Shown here piece by piece: positions 25,262-33,888 of a stretch of DNA of 64,000 nucleotides (positions within the stretch are counted from its first letter, which is position 1; each line of letters opens with the position of its first letter). The DNA is from Variovorax ginsengisoli (lineage in GTDB: Bacteria; Pseudomonadota; Gammaproteobacteria; Burkholderiales; Burkholderiaceae_C). Under the pieces are notes generated by a model. That model saw only the letters and a program-made list of their open reading frames with translations, did not search any database and had not been told where the DNA came from. Position numbers and translations under genes: made by a program. The DNA lies in assembly GCF_030486595.1 (NCBI RefSeq), contig NZ_JAUJZH010000014.1, forward strand, positions 124,001 through 188,000, read 5' to 3'.

Positions 25262-28200
25262 CTAGGCGTCGTGATGCAGCGGTGCGGCAGGCGCGGGCTG
25301 CAGTCCGCCGCCCGCGCCGCCGCCGCCGGCCGGATGGTCGGCCGACACGAAGGCATCGACGTGCGGCACTTCGCCATGCAGCTTGAGCGGGCGATTGCCG
25401 GCCATCCTGCGCACCGCGACATAGAACACCGGCGTCAGGAACAGGCCGAAGGCAGTCACGCCGATCATCCCGGCGAACACCGCCACGCCCATCGCCGAGC
25501 GCATCTCGGCGCCGGCGCCGGTGGCGAGCACCAGCGGCAGCACGCCCATCACGAAGGCCAGCGAGGTCATCAGGATCGGACGCAGCCGCAGGCGGCTGGC
25601 CTCGATCGCGGCCTGGATCGGCGTGCGCCCGGCGAACTCGAGCTCGCGCGCGAACTCCACGATCAGGATCGCGTTCTTGGCACTCAGCCCGACCAGCACG
25701 ATCAGCCCGATCTGCGTGAACACGTTGTTGTCGCCATGGGACAGCCAGACGCCGGTCATCGCCGCCAGGATGCCCATCGGCACGATCAGGATGATCGCCA
25801 GCGGCAGGGTCAGGCTCTCGTACTGCGCCGCCAGCACCAGGAACACCAGCAGGATCGCCAGCGGGAACACCAGCAGCGCCGAGTTGCCGGCCAGGATCTC
25901 CTGGTAGGTGAGCTCGGTCCATTCGTAGCTCACGCCCTTGGGCAGCGTCTCGGCCGCGATGCGCTCGATCGCGTCCTGCGCCTGGCCCGAGGAATAACCC
26001 GGTGCCGGCCCGCCGTTGACGTCGGCGGCCAGGTAACCGTTGTAGCGCATGGCGCGCTCCGGCCCGAAGCTCGAATTGACCTTCATGAGCGCCGACAGCG
26101 GCACCATCTCGCCCGAGGTCGAGCGCACCTTCAGCAGGCCCACGTCCTCGGCGCGGGCGCGGTACGGCGCATCGGCCTGCACCCGCACGCTGTAGGTGCG
26201 GCCGAACTTGTTGAAGTCGTTCGCATAGAGGCTGCCGAGGTAGATCTGCATGGTGTCGAAGATGTCGGTCACCGGCACGCCGAGCTGCCGCGCCTTGGTG
26301 CGGTCGATGTCGGCATAGAGCTGCGGCACATTGACCTGCCAGCTGGTGAACAGGCCCGCGAGCTCCGGCGCCTGCGAGGCCTTGGCCATGAAGGCCTTGA
26401 CCGCGCCGTCCATTGCCTCATAGCCGACCGACCCGCGATCCTCCAGCTGCAGCTTGAAGCCGCCCGTGGTGCCGAGCCCCGCCACCGGCGGCGGCGGGAA
26501 CATCACGATGAAGGCCTCCTGGATGCCGGCGAACTGCTGGTTCAGCTGGCCCGCGATGGCGCCGCCGCTCTGGTCGCCCCGCTTGCGCTCGGCGAAGGGC
26601 TTGAGCGTCGCGAACACGATGCCGGAGTTCGAGCTGTTGGTGAAGCCGTTGATCGACAGGCCCGGGAAGGCGATCGCGTCCTCGACGTTCGGGTTCTTCT
26701 TCATGATCTCGCCCATTCGCTGGATGACGTCCTCGGTGCGGTCCAGCGTGGCGCCGTCGGGCAGCTGCGCGAAGCCGATCAGGTACTGCTTGTCCTGCGC
26801 CGGCACGAAGCCGCTGGGCACCGCCTTGAAGAGGCCGAAGGTGACGCCGACCAGCGCCAGGTAGATCACCAGCATCAGCGTCTTGCGCGATATCACCCGC
26901 CGGACGCCGCCGCTGTAGGCCTCGGCGCCGCGATGGAAGAGCTTGTTGAAACCCCGGAAGACACCGCCGAACACCCGGTCCATGCCGCGCGTCAGCGCGT
27001 CCCTGGGCGCATCGTGGCTGCGCAGCAGCAGCGCCGCGAGCGCCGGCGACAAGGTCAGCGAATTGATCGCCGAGATCACCGTCGAGATCGCGATCGTGAC
27101 CGCGAACTGGCGATAGAACTGGCCGGTGAGCCCGCTGATGAAGGCCAGCGGCACGAACACCGCGACCAGCACCAGCGCGATCGCGATGATCGGCCCCGAC
27201 ACCTCGCGCATCGCCCGGTAGGTGGCTTCGCGCGGCGTCAGGCCGGCCTCGATGTTGCGCTCGACGTTCTCCACCACCACGATCGCGTCGTCGACCACGA
27301 TGCCGATCGCCAGCACCAGCCCGAACAGGCTCAGCGCATTGATCGAGAAGCCCAGCACGTGCAGCACGGCGAAGGTGCCGATCACCGACACCGGCACCGC
27401 CAGCAGCGGGATGATCGAGGCGCGCCAGGTCTGCAGGAACAGGATCACCACCAGCACCACCAGCGCGATCGCTTCCAGCAAGGTGTGGATCACCGATTCG
27501 ATCGAGGCCCGCACGAACTGGGTCGGGTCGTAGGCGATGCGGAACTCCACGCCCTCGGGCATGTTCTTCGCGATCTCGTCCATGGTCTTGCGGACGTCGC
27601 GCGAGATGTCCAGCGCGTTCGAGCCCGGTGCCTGGAACACGCCGATGCCGACCGCGGCGTCGTTGTTCAGCAGCGAGCGCAGCGAGTAGTCGGCCGCGCC
27701 CATCTCGAGGCGGCCGATGTCGCGCAGCCGCGTCACGGCGCCGTCGCCGCCGGTCTTGACGATGATGTCGCCGAACTCTTCCTCGCTCTGCAGGCGGCCC
27801 TGGGCGTTGATCGACAACTGCATGTCGACGCCCGACAGGCCCGGCGAGGCGCCGACCACGCCGGCCGCGGCCTGCACGTTCTGGCCGCGGATCGCGGCCA
27901 CCACGTCGCTGGCCGAGAGGCCGCGCTGCGCCACCTTCTGCGGATCGAGCCAGACCCGCATCGAGTACTCGCCGCCGCCAAAGATCTGCACCTGGCCGAC
28001 ACCGGGGATGCGCGCCAGCCGGTCCTTGACATTCAGCACCGCGTAGTTGCGCAGGTAGTTGATGTCGTAGCGGTCGTTGGGCGACACCAGGTGCACCACC
28101 ATCGTCAGGTCGGGGGCGCTCTTCACGGTCGTGATGCCGAGCCGGCGCACTTCCTCGGGCAGGCGCGGCTCGGCCTGCGAGACGCGGTTCTGCACCAGCT

Positions 28201-28519
28201 GCTGCGCCTTGTCGGGGTCGGTGCCGAGCTTGAAGGTGACGGTCAGCGTCATCACGCCGTCGGTGGTCGCCTGGCTGCCCATGTAGAGCATGCCCTCGAC
28301 GCCGTTGATCGACTCCTCCAGCGGCGTCGCCACGGTCTCGGCGATCACCTTCGGATTGGCGCCCGGGTACTGGGCCCGCACCACCACCGACGGCGGTGCC
28401 ACTTCGGGGTACTCGGAGATCGGCAGCCCGCGCAGCGCGATCAGGCCGGCGATCAGCATCAGCAGCGACAGCACGCCGGCAAAGATCGGCCGGTCGATGA
28501 AGAACTTGGATAGATTCAT
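25262..28519 (-). CDS. RND multidrug efflux inner-membrane transporter (MexF/CeoB-like)
   Basis: A 1085-residue HAE1-family proton/drug antiporter. The N-terminus FFIDRPIFAGVLSLLMLIAG is TM1; TM4 carries the proton-relay Asp pair in GIVVDDAIVVVENVER; two large periplasmic loops and a second six-helix bundle with GLSAKNAILIVEFA follow. MNLSKFFIDRP at ATG 28519 is the normal family N-terminus; the open frame extends 26 residues further but without family resemblance. It lies between adaptor and outer-membrane genes. Sequence style is closest to MexF/CeoB pumps, which export chloramphenicol, trimethoprim and quinolones; specificity here is an inference. Confidence 0.94.
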   Translation of the reverse strand: MNLSKFFIDRPIFAGVLSLLMLIAGLIALRGLPISEYPEVAPPSVVVRAQYPGANPKVIAETVATPLEESINGVEGMLYMGSQATTDGVMTLTVTFKLGTDPDKAQQLVQNRVSQAEPRLPEEVRRLGITTVKSAPDLTMVVHLVSPNDRYDINYLRNYAVLNVKDRLARIPGVGQVQIFGGGEYSMRVWLDPQKVAQRGLSASDVVAAIRGQNVQAAAGVVGASPGLSGVDMQLSINAQGRLQSEEEFGDIIVKTGGDGAVTRLRDIGRLEMGAADYSLRSLLNNDAAVGIGVFQAPGSNALDISRDVRKTMDEIAKNMPEGVEFRIAYDPTQFVRASIESVIHTLLEAIALVVLVVILFLQTWRASIIPLLAVPVSVIGTFAVLHVLGFSINALSLFGLVLAIGIVVDDAIVVVENVERNIEAGLTPREATYRAMREVSGPIIAIALVLVAVFVPLAFISGLTGQFYRQFAVTIAISTVISAINSLTLSPALAALLLRSHDAPRDALTRGMDRVFGGVFRGFNKLFHRGAEAYSGGVRRVISRKTLMLVIYLALVGVTFGLFKAVPSGFVPAQDKQYLIGFAQLPDGATLDRTEDVIQRMGEIMKKNPNVEDAIAFPGLSINGFTNSSNSGIVFATLKPFAERKRGDQSGGAIAGQLNQQFAGIQEAFIVMFPPPPVAGLGTTGGFKLQLEDRGSVGYEAMDGAVKAFMAKASQAPELAGLFTSWQVNVPQLYADIDRTKARQLGVPVTDIFDTMQIYLGSLYANDFNKFGRTYSVRVQADAPYRARAEDVGLLKVRSTSGEMVPLSALMKVNSSFGPERAMRYNGYLAADVNGGPAPGYSSGQAQDAIERIAAETLPKGVSYEWTELTYQEILAGNSALLVFPLAILLVFLVLAAQYESLTLPLAIILIVPMGILAAMTGVWLSHGDNNVFTQIGLIVLVGLSAKNAILIVEFARELEFAGRTPIQAAIEASRLRLRPILMTSLAFVMGVLPLVLATGAGAEMRSAMGVAVFAGMIGVTAFGLFLTPVFYVAVRRMAGNRPLKLHGEVPHVDAFVSADHPAGGGGAGGGLQPAPAAPLHHDA

Positions 28520-28541
28520 GATGTTTCCCCCGCCAGCGGGA

Positions 28542-29786
28542 TCAGGATTTCGCGTCCGCCACGCGCTGGGCCGGCGGCGCCAATTCGGCCTTGGCATCCA
28601 TGCCGACGGCCTGCGGCGCCACCAGTGCGCCCGGGCGCACGTGCTGCAGGCCGTTGACGACCACCCGCTCGCCCGCCTTCAGGCCCTTGGTGACCACGCG
28701 CAGTCCGTCCACCGGCGCGCCCAGCGCGACCTCGCGGTATTCGGCCTTGTTGTCGGCGCCGACCACCAGCACGAACTTCTTGTTCTGGTCGGTGCCGACC
28801 GCGCGTTCGTTGACCAGCAGGGCGGTGTCGTTGCGCGCCTGGCCCATGCGGATGCGCGCGAATTGGCCGGGAATCAAGGCGCCGTCGGCGTTGTCGAAGG
28901 CGGCGCGCACCCGCACCGTGCCGCTCTTGGCGTCGACCTGGTTGTCGATCAGCTGGAGCCGGCCCTGGAACGGCGTGCCTTCGCTGGCCGCGGTGCCCAT
29001 CTGCACCGGGATGCCTTCGATCCGCCCACGGGCGCTGGCGCCGCCGGGCATGTCCTTCAGGGCCCGCACCACGACCTGCTCGTCGGCATCGAAGCTTGCA
29101 TAGATCGGACTGACCGACACCAGCGTGGTCAGAACCGGCGCGCCGGGACCGGCCGCGACCAGGTTGCCGACCGTGACCTCCAGCCTGCCGGTGCGCCCGG
29201 CGACCGGGGCCCGGACCTGGGTGTAGCCCAGGTTCAGCCGTGCGCTCTGCAGCGAGGCCTGGGCGGCGCGCAGATTGGCCTCGGCCTCGCGGCCGGCATT
29301 GGTGCGCTCGTCGAGTTCGCGCTGGGCGATCGCCTTCTCGTCCCACAGGCGGCGGGCCCGCTCCTGCTCGCTGCGGGTGAACGAGACGCGGGCCTGGGCC
29401 GAGGCGACCTGGGCTTCGGCACGGTCCACCTCGGCCGCGTAGGGCGCCGGGTCGATGGTGATCAGCAGTTCGCCCTGCTTGACCAGCGTCCCTTCGCGGA
29501 AGTGCACCGCCTGCACGGCGCCGGCCACCCGCGATCGCACGTCGACCCGTTCGACCGCTTCGAGCCGGCCCGAGAACTCGTCCCAGGTGTTGATTTCGGT
29601 CGCCGCCACGGTCGCCACCGACACCGGCGTGGCGCGCGGCGCCGCCACCGCCGTGACGTCGTTGGCCTGGGCGTGCAGGCTGTGGAAGCCGAGCGCGGCG
29701 CAGGCGATCGCCACCAGCGCCGTGACGCCCGTCACGGCGGGCCAGAGGCGGCGCCGGGCCGGGGAGGAAGGTTGAGGGTTCGACAT
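28542..29786 (-). CDS. RND efflux periplasmic adaptor subunit (MexE/CeoA-like)
   Basis: A 414-residue membrane fusion protein linking the RND transporter to the outer-membrane channel. An N-terminal hydrophobic anchor (about 15-35) is followed by the barrel-sandwich/lipoyl half motif (EFSGRLEAVERVDVRSRVAGAV), an alpha hairpin (about 105-185), the second lipoyl half (LNLGYTQVRAPVAGRTGRLEV), beta-barrel and membrane-proximal domains. The ATG at 29786 is 205 bases downstream of the lipase-like gene; three perfect hairpins fill part of that gap. Confidence 0.93.
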   Translation of the reverse strand: MSNPQPSSPARRRLWPAVTGVTALVAIACAALGFHSLHAQANDVTAVAAPRATPVSVATVAATEINTWDEFSGRLEAVERVDVRSRVAGAVQAVHFREGTLVKQGELLITIDPAPYAAEVDRAEAQVASAQARVSFTRSEQERARRLWDEKAIAQRELDERTNAGREAEANLRAAQASLQSARLNLGYTQVRAPVAGRTGRLEVTVGNLVAAGPGAPVLTTLVSVSPIYASFDADEQVVVRALKDMPGGASARGRIEGIPVQMGTAASEGTPFQGRLQLIDNQVDAKSGTVRVRAAFDNADGALIPGQFARIRMGQARNDTALLVNERAVGTDQNKKFVLVVGADNKAEYREVALGAPVDGLRVVTKGLKAGERVVVNGLQHVRPGALVAPQAVGMDAKAELAPPAQRVADAKS

Positions 29787-29911
29787 GATGAAGGTCCTTT
29801 TGGTGACGCTTGGAAAACACGCCGCCCTCCCGCGCGGGTGGCGCAGGACAGCGGTAGAAAGAAAATCTGCGGGGCGAACGCCGCCCCACGGCGGGTTGGC
29901 GCCGTTTGCTT

Positions 29912-29987
29912 CGAGGTGCCTTCACCTCGGTCTGGTCTGGGAGTTCCGGGTCACCGGAACCAGCGGCGCACGGCCTGCCGTGCGCCG
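29912..29987. promoter_or_regulatory. Three consecutive perfect hairpins between the lipase-like gene and the adaptor gene
   Basis: Within 76 bases there are CGAGGTG-CCTT-CACCTCG (29912-29929), GTTCCGG-GTCA-CCGGAAC (29943-29960) and CGGCGCACGGC-CT-GCCGTGCGCCG (29964-29987, 11-bp arms). They begin right after the lipase-like stop (29992-29994, minus strand) and precede the adaptor start by about 125 bases. No long T-tract follows on either strand, so mRNA processing, stabilisation or partial termination are all possible. Confidence 0.5.
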
Positions 29988-29991
29988 TCGC

Positions 29992-30855
29992 TCAGTGCGG
30001 CGGTGGCGTCGCGCTGAAGAAGTCGCGGAAGTGCTTCTGCACCGCCGCCTCGCAGGCCGCGCAGCCCGAACCCTCGGGTTCGTAGAGCGCCTCGGGCCAG
30101 TTCGCCGCGCCCGGCAGCACGCTGCTCGTGACCTCGATGCCGGCATCGGCGAGCCGGCGCGCGAAGTTCAGCGCCTCGTCGCGCATCGGATCGTCCTTGC
30201 CGACCAGCACCAGGGTCCGCGCCACCTGCGCCAGCCGCAGCGAGCCGCCAGGCACCGCATAGGGATGGGTCGCGTTGACCGGCCGCTTGAGGTATTCCTG
30301 CCAGCCCGACGCCCACTTGCACTGGGTTGCGTCGCCGGTGGCCTTGCGCAGCGATGCGGTCCCAGCGCAGGGGTCCAGCATCGGCGACAGCAGGATCTGG
30401 CCGGCCAGCGGCGGGTGGGCCCGGTCGCGCGCCATCAGCGCCACCGCGGCTGCGAGGTTGCCGCCGGCCTCCTCGCCCGCCAGGAATACCTCGGCGCCCT
30501 TGCCGGCCAGCTTGACGCGTTGCTTGTAGAGCCATTCGAGCGCGGCGAAGCCGACCTCGATCGGCTCCGGGAACGGGGCCTTGGGCGCCAGCGGGTAGTC
30601 CAGCGAAACCACCACGGCGCCGGCGCCGGCCAGCAGCCGGGCCACGCTGCGGCCGTTGTCGAGGTCGCCGCAGACGAAGGTGCCGCCATGGAAATGCAGC
30701 ACCAGCGGCACTGTCGCTCCACGCGGCCGAACACCGTACAGGCGGGCCTGCACCGGTTCCCGATCCGGCAATTCGATGCGGATATCGGTCTCGGCGTCCC
30801 GTGCAGCGGCCGTGGAGGCGGCGGCAACGGGTTGCTCAATGGAACGGCTGGACAT
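29992..30855 (-). CDS. Alpha/beta-hydrolase-fold protein (HSL/LlpE-like) with lost catalytic residues
   Basis: A 287-residue protein of the hormone-sensitive-lipase group. The oxyanion motif HGGTF (56-60) and YPLAPKAPFP are intact. Where the family has GDSAGGN with the nucleophilic Ser, this protein reads GEEAGGN (127-133), confirmed on the DNA as GGC-GAG-GAG-GCC. The acid region DDPMRDE (221-227) is present, but the expected C-terminal His motif is replaced by LPGAANWPEALY. Esterase activity is therefore doubtful. It is the first gene of the pump operon and divergent from the LysR gene, the arrangement known for llpE in the Burkholderia ceo efflux locus. It could be a binding or regulatory pseudo-enzyme. 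Confidence 0.85.
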   Translation of the reverse strand: MSSRSIEQPVAAASTAAARDAETDIRIELPDREPVQARLYGVRPRGATVPLVLHFHGGTFVCGDLDNGRSVARLLAGAGAVVVSLDYPLAPKAPFPEPIEVGFAALEWLYKQRVKLAGKGAEVFLAGEEAGGNLAAAVALMARDRAHPPLAGQILLSPMLDPCAGTASLRKATGDATQCKWASGWQEYLKRPVNATHPYAVPGGSLRLAQVARTLVLVGKDDPMRDEALNFARRLADAGIEVTSSVLPGAANWPEALYEPEGSGCAACEAAVQKHFRDFFSATPPPH

Positions 30856-30911
30856 GGACGGCCTCGGTGGATGGACGATGAACGAAATATAAGGCGGGGC
30901 GGGGTGGGTTC

Positions 30912-30938
30912 AAACAGACACCGGGCCCCACTCTGTTT
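30912..30938. promoter_or_regulatory. Inverted repeat, candidate LysR operator of the efflux locus
   Basis: AAACAGA and TCTGTTT, a perfect 7-base inverted repeat with a 13-base spacer, lie in the 165-base divergent region between the lipase-like gene and the LysR gene. The centre is about 57 bases from the pump-operon start codon and 96 bases from the regulator start codon, suitable for control of both promoters. Confidence 0.55.
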
Positions 30939-31020
30939 CCATCCGACTAACAATCGCATCCGATGCCCGTGTGAGAATCCGCTCCCCCGAGGCATTCCGC
31001 CACCCCCAGGAGCAGCATAG

Positions 31021-31935
31021 ATGGACCAGATCCAGGGCATGCGGATTTTCGTCCGCGTCGTCGAAGCCGGCACGTTCACCCGCGCCGCGGACTCGCTCGG
31101 CCTGCCCAAGGGCACGGTCACCAAGCAGATCCAGGCGCTGGAATCGCGGCTGCACGTCAAGCTGCTCAACCGCACCACCCGGCGCGTCACCGTCACGCCC
31201 GACGGCGCGGCCTACTACGAACGAACCGCCCGGCTGCTGAACGACTTCGACGACATCGAGGCCAGCATGACCAACGCCCAGGCCAACCCGACCGGCCGGC
31301 TGCGGATCGACGTCGGCTCGTCGATGGCCCGCTTGGTGATCCTGCCGGCCCTGTCGACCTTCTGCGACCGCTATCCCGACATCCAGGTCGACGTCGGGGT
31401 CAGCGACCGGGCGGTGGACCTGATCTCCGACAACGTCGATTGCGTGATCCGCGGCGGCGACCTGACCGACCAGTCGCTGGTGGCGCGGCGGATCGGCAAC
31501 CTGCCCTGGATGACGGTCGCCTCGCCGGCCTACCTGAAGCGCTACGGCGTCCCCCAGCACCCCACGGACATCGAGAAGCGCCACCTGGTGGTGGGCTTCT
31601 TCTCGGGCAGCACGCGGCGCATGTTTCCGGAGGAGTTCCACAAGGGCGACGAGAAGTTCGAGATCACGGGGCCCTACCGGGTCTCGGTCAACGACAGCAA
31701 TGCCCACATGACGGCGGTGCTCGGCGGCTTCGGGCTGTCGCAGGTCATCACCTACATGGCCGAGCCCTTCATCGCGAGCGGCGAGCTGGTGCAGATCCTG
31801 CCGGACTGGACGCGGCCGCCGCTGCCGGTGCACGTGGTGTATCCGCCCAACCGCCACCTGAGCGCGAAGGTGCGCGCCTTCGTCGACTGGGCGGCGGAGC
31901 TGTTCGCCAAGCACCCGCAGCTGCAGCGGCTCTGA
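31021..31935 (+). CDS. LysR-type regulator of the efflux locus (CeoR-like)
   Basis: A 304-residue LysR regulator. The N-terminal helix-turn-helix (about 3-62) has FVRVVEAGTFTRAADSLGLPKGTVTKQIQALE; the effector domain (about 90-295) is complete with GRLRIDVGSSMARLVILPAL and GGFGLSQVITYM. It is transcribed away from the lipase-like/adaptor/RND/outer-membrane genes. In the Burkholderia homologue this regulator responds to salicylate; that response here is an inference from position and family. Its stop lies one base from the stop of the convergent cobD gene. An AGGAGCAG ribosome site precedes the ATG. Confidence 0.9.
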   Translation: MDQIQGMRIFVRVVEAGTFTRAADSLGLPKGTVTKQIQALESRLHVKLLNRTTRRVTVTPDGAAYYERTARLLNDFDDIEASMTNAQANPTGRLRIDVGSSMARLVILPALSTFCDRYPDIQVDVGVSDRAVDLISDNVDCVIRGGDLTDQSLVARRIGNLPWMTVASPAYLKRYGVPQHPTDIEKRHLVVGFFSGSTRRMFPEEFHKGDEKFEITGPYRVSVNDSNAHMTAVLGGFGLSQVITYMAEPFIASGELVQILPDWTRPPLPVHVVYPPNRHLSAKVRAFVDWAAELFAKHPQLQRL

Positions 31936-31936
31936 T

Positions 31937-32941
31937 TCAACGCCGCGCCGCGCGCCAGGCCTGCCGCAGCGCCTCCTGGCTGGCGGGCGGCAGGACGCCG
32001 AGCCGCACCAGCCCCGGAAGCCCGAACGAAGCCGTGTCGCGCATCTTGATGCCGGCCTGCCGGAGCGCCGCGCTGCGGGCCGGCGTGAGCGCGACGTCCG
32101 GCTCGGCGCAGAAGAAGTTGGCGTCGCCCGGCAGCAGGCGCCACCCCAGCGATTCGCAAGCGCCGCGCTGCGCCGCCTTCCAGGCCCGGAGGGTGGCCAG
32201 GCTGTCGTCGAGCCACTGCCGCGCCGCCCCGCCGGTCCAGGCCTCGAGCAGGGCCACGCCATGGATGCCGAGCGGCCAGGACGGCGCCAGCCGGGCCAGC
32301 CGCGCGCCCAGGTCCTGCGCCGCCACCGGCGCGATCGCGTAGGCGGCCCGCACGCCGGTCAGCCCGAGCGCCTTGTTGGGCGTCCAGAGCTGCCAGACGC
32401 GGTCGCGCTGCGTCGCGTCCAGCGCCAGCGCCCCTTCGAGACGAAGCGGTTCGTAGGCCAAGTCGAGAACGCAGGTCGCATGGGGACCCAGTTGATCCAC
32501 CCGGCGCGCCAGGTCCTCCTGCGGCAGGCCCAGCGGGCTGCCCGGGTCGCAGCACCAGACCAGGTCGGCCGCGCCATCGGCCGTCGCCGGCTGGAAATGC
32601 CAGGCCTTGGCGGCCCGCGCGTAGTCGCCGTAGCCGTGCTGCGGCAGCCGGACCCGCCCGCCGCCGCCCTGGGACACGGCGGCCGTGACACGGCCGATGA
32701 ACTCGCTGGCGCTGGCGGCGATCACGACCCGATGGGCCTCGACGCCATGGAAGCCGGCCAGCCGATCGCGCAGTTCGAGGTAGTGCGGATCGGGGTAGCG
32801 GCTCGCGTCCGCTGCCTGCAGTGCCTGCAGCGCGGCGGGACAGGGCCCGCAGGCATTGCCGTTGGTCGAGAAATCGTGCGGGACCGCGCCCTGGGCGTCG
32901 GGTCCGCCGTGCATCAGTTCGAACATCTCGGAGGCCGTCAT
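31937..32941 (-). CDS. cobD: Threonine-phosphate decarboxylase (CobD/CobC type)
   Basis: A 334-residue fold-type I PLP protein related to histidinol-phosphate aminotransferase. It likely makes (R)-1-amino-2-propanol phosphate for the cobalamin nucleotide loop. HGGPDAQG and DFSTNGNACGP open the protein, RYPDPHYLELR contacts the cofactor, and the Lys in LWTPNKALGLTGVRAAY forms the aldimine. It is the last gene of the riboswitch-led block and overlaps cbiB by four bases. The symbol follows Salmonella usage (cobC in Pseudomonas denitrificans nomenclature). Confidence 0.9.
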   Translation of the reverse strand: MTASEMFELMHGGPDAQGAVPHDFSTNGNACGPCPAALQALQAADASRYPDPHYLELRDRLAGFHGVEAHRVVIAASASEFIGRVTAAVSQGGGGRVRLPQHGYGDYARAAKAWHFQPATADGAADLVWCCDPGSPLGLPQEDLARRVDQLGPHATCVLDLAYEPLRLEGALALDATQRDRVWQLWTPNKALGLTGVRAAYAIAPVAAQDLGARLARLAPSWPLGIHGVALLEAWTGGAARQWLDDSLATLRAWKAAQRGACESLGWRLLPGDANFFCAEPDVALTPARSAALRQAGIKMRDTASFGLPGLVRLGVLPPASQEALRQAWRAARR

Positions 32942-33888
32942 GCCGCACCCCGCAGCGCGATGCAGCCGATCGCGGCCGAGGCGCAGGCGCCGGCCAGCGC
33001 GACCCCGCGGGCGGCGAGCCGCGCTGCCTGCGGGGTGTCGGCGGCAGCGGCGCTCCGGCCGGCTTCGTTGAGCACATAGACCCCGGGCTTTCCCAACCGG
33101 ATTCCCAGCTGCAGCGCCATCGCGGCCATCGGCCAGCCGCTGTTGGGCGACGGCGTCCGGCGCGCTTCACGGCGCAGGGTCCCGAGTCCTGCGCCCGCCG
33201 CCGCCGAAGCGCCCCACAGGAACAGGGCCGTCAGGCGGGCGGGCAGCCACGACAGCAGGTCGTCGGCGCGGGCGGCCCATTTGCCGGCCCAGGTCCACTG
33301 CCGGCCTTCGCGCTCGCCGCGGTAGCCCCACATCGCATCCGCGGTGTTGGCGAAGCGGTAGAGCGCCGCACCCGGCAGGCCGAACAGCGCAAACCAGAAC
33401 AGCGGCGCCACCAGCGAATCGTTGAGGTTCTCGGCCAGCGATTCGATCGCGCTTTCGCGCACCCCGACCGCGTCCAGCGCGCCCACGTCGCGGCTCACCA
33501 GCCGCGCCAGCCGGCCGCGGCCTTCATCGAGCGAGCGGCTGAGCGCGGCCTCGACCGCCAGCACCTCGTCGCGCAGCATGCGCCAGGCGAGCAGCGGCTT
33601 GAGGGCGATGCCGGTCAGCAGCGGCCCGGCCCAGGCCGGCAGGCGGCTCGCAACTTCGGCGACCGCGCAGGCGGCGGCGGCGACCAGCGCGGCGCCGGCG
33701 CACCAGGCGAGCGCGCCACCGGCGAAGGCCGCCCGCGCGCGCGCCGGCGCACCGGCCGGCGGTGCGATGCGCCGACCGGCCCAGCCCAGACAGCGGCCGA
33801 TCCACACCACAGGATGCCAGCGCGCCGGCGGCTCACCGAACCATCGGTCGATGGCCAGCGCCAGCCAGAGGGCCGCGATCGCGCTCAA
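32938..33888 (-). CDS. cbiB: Adenosylcobinamide-phosphate synthase
   Basis: A 316-residue membrane protein that attaches the aminopropanol arm to adenosylcobyric acid. WFGEPPARWHPVVWIGRCL near the N-terminus, RDVGALDAVGVRESAIESLAENLNDSLVAPLFW (about 134-166) and NTADAMWGYRGER are the family blocks; several hydrophobic helices are visible. The start is TTG at 33888, which overlaps the cobO stop as TTGA. It is called cobD in Pseudomonas denitrificans naming. Confidence 0.92.
   Translation of the reverse strand: MSAIAALWLALAIDRWFGEPPARWHPVVWIGRCLGWAGRRIAPPAGAPARARAAFAGGALAWCAGAALVAAAACAVAEVASRLPAWAGPLLTGIALKPLLAWRMLRDEVLAVEAALSRSLDEGRGRLARLVSRDVGALDAVGVRESAIESLAENLNDSLVAPLFWFALFGLPGAALYRFANTADAMWGYRGEREGRQWTWAGKWAARADDLLSWLPARLTALFLWGASAAAGAGLGTLRREARRTPSPNSGWPMAAMALQLGIRLGKPGVYVLNEAGRSAAAADTPQAARLAARGVALAGACASAAIGCIALRGAA

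Noticed and set aside
25244..28513. Long plus-strand open frame antisense to the RND transporter gene
   Set aside because: Low-complexity His/Arg/Gln/Asp composition and no start context; the transporter on the minus strand explains the region.
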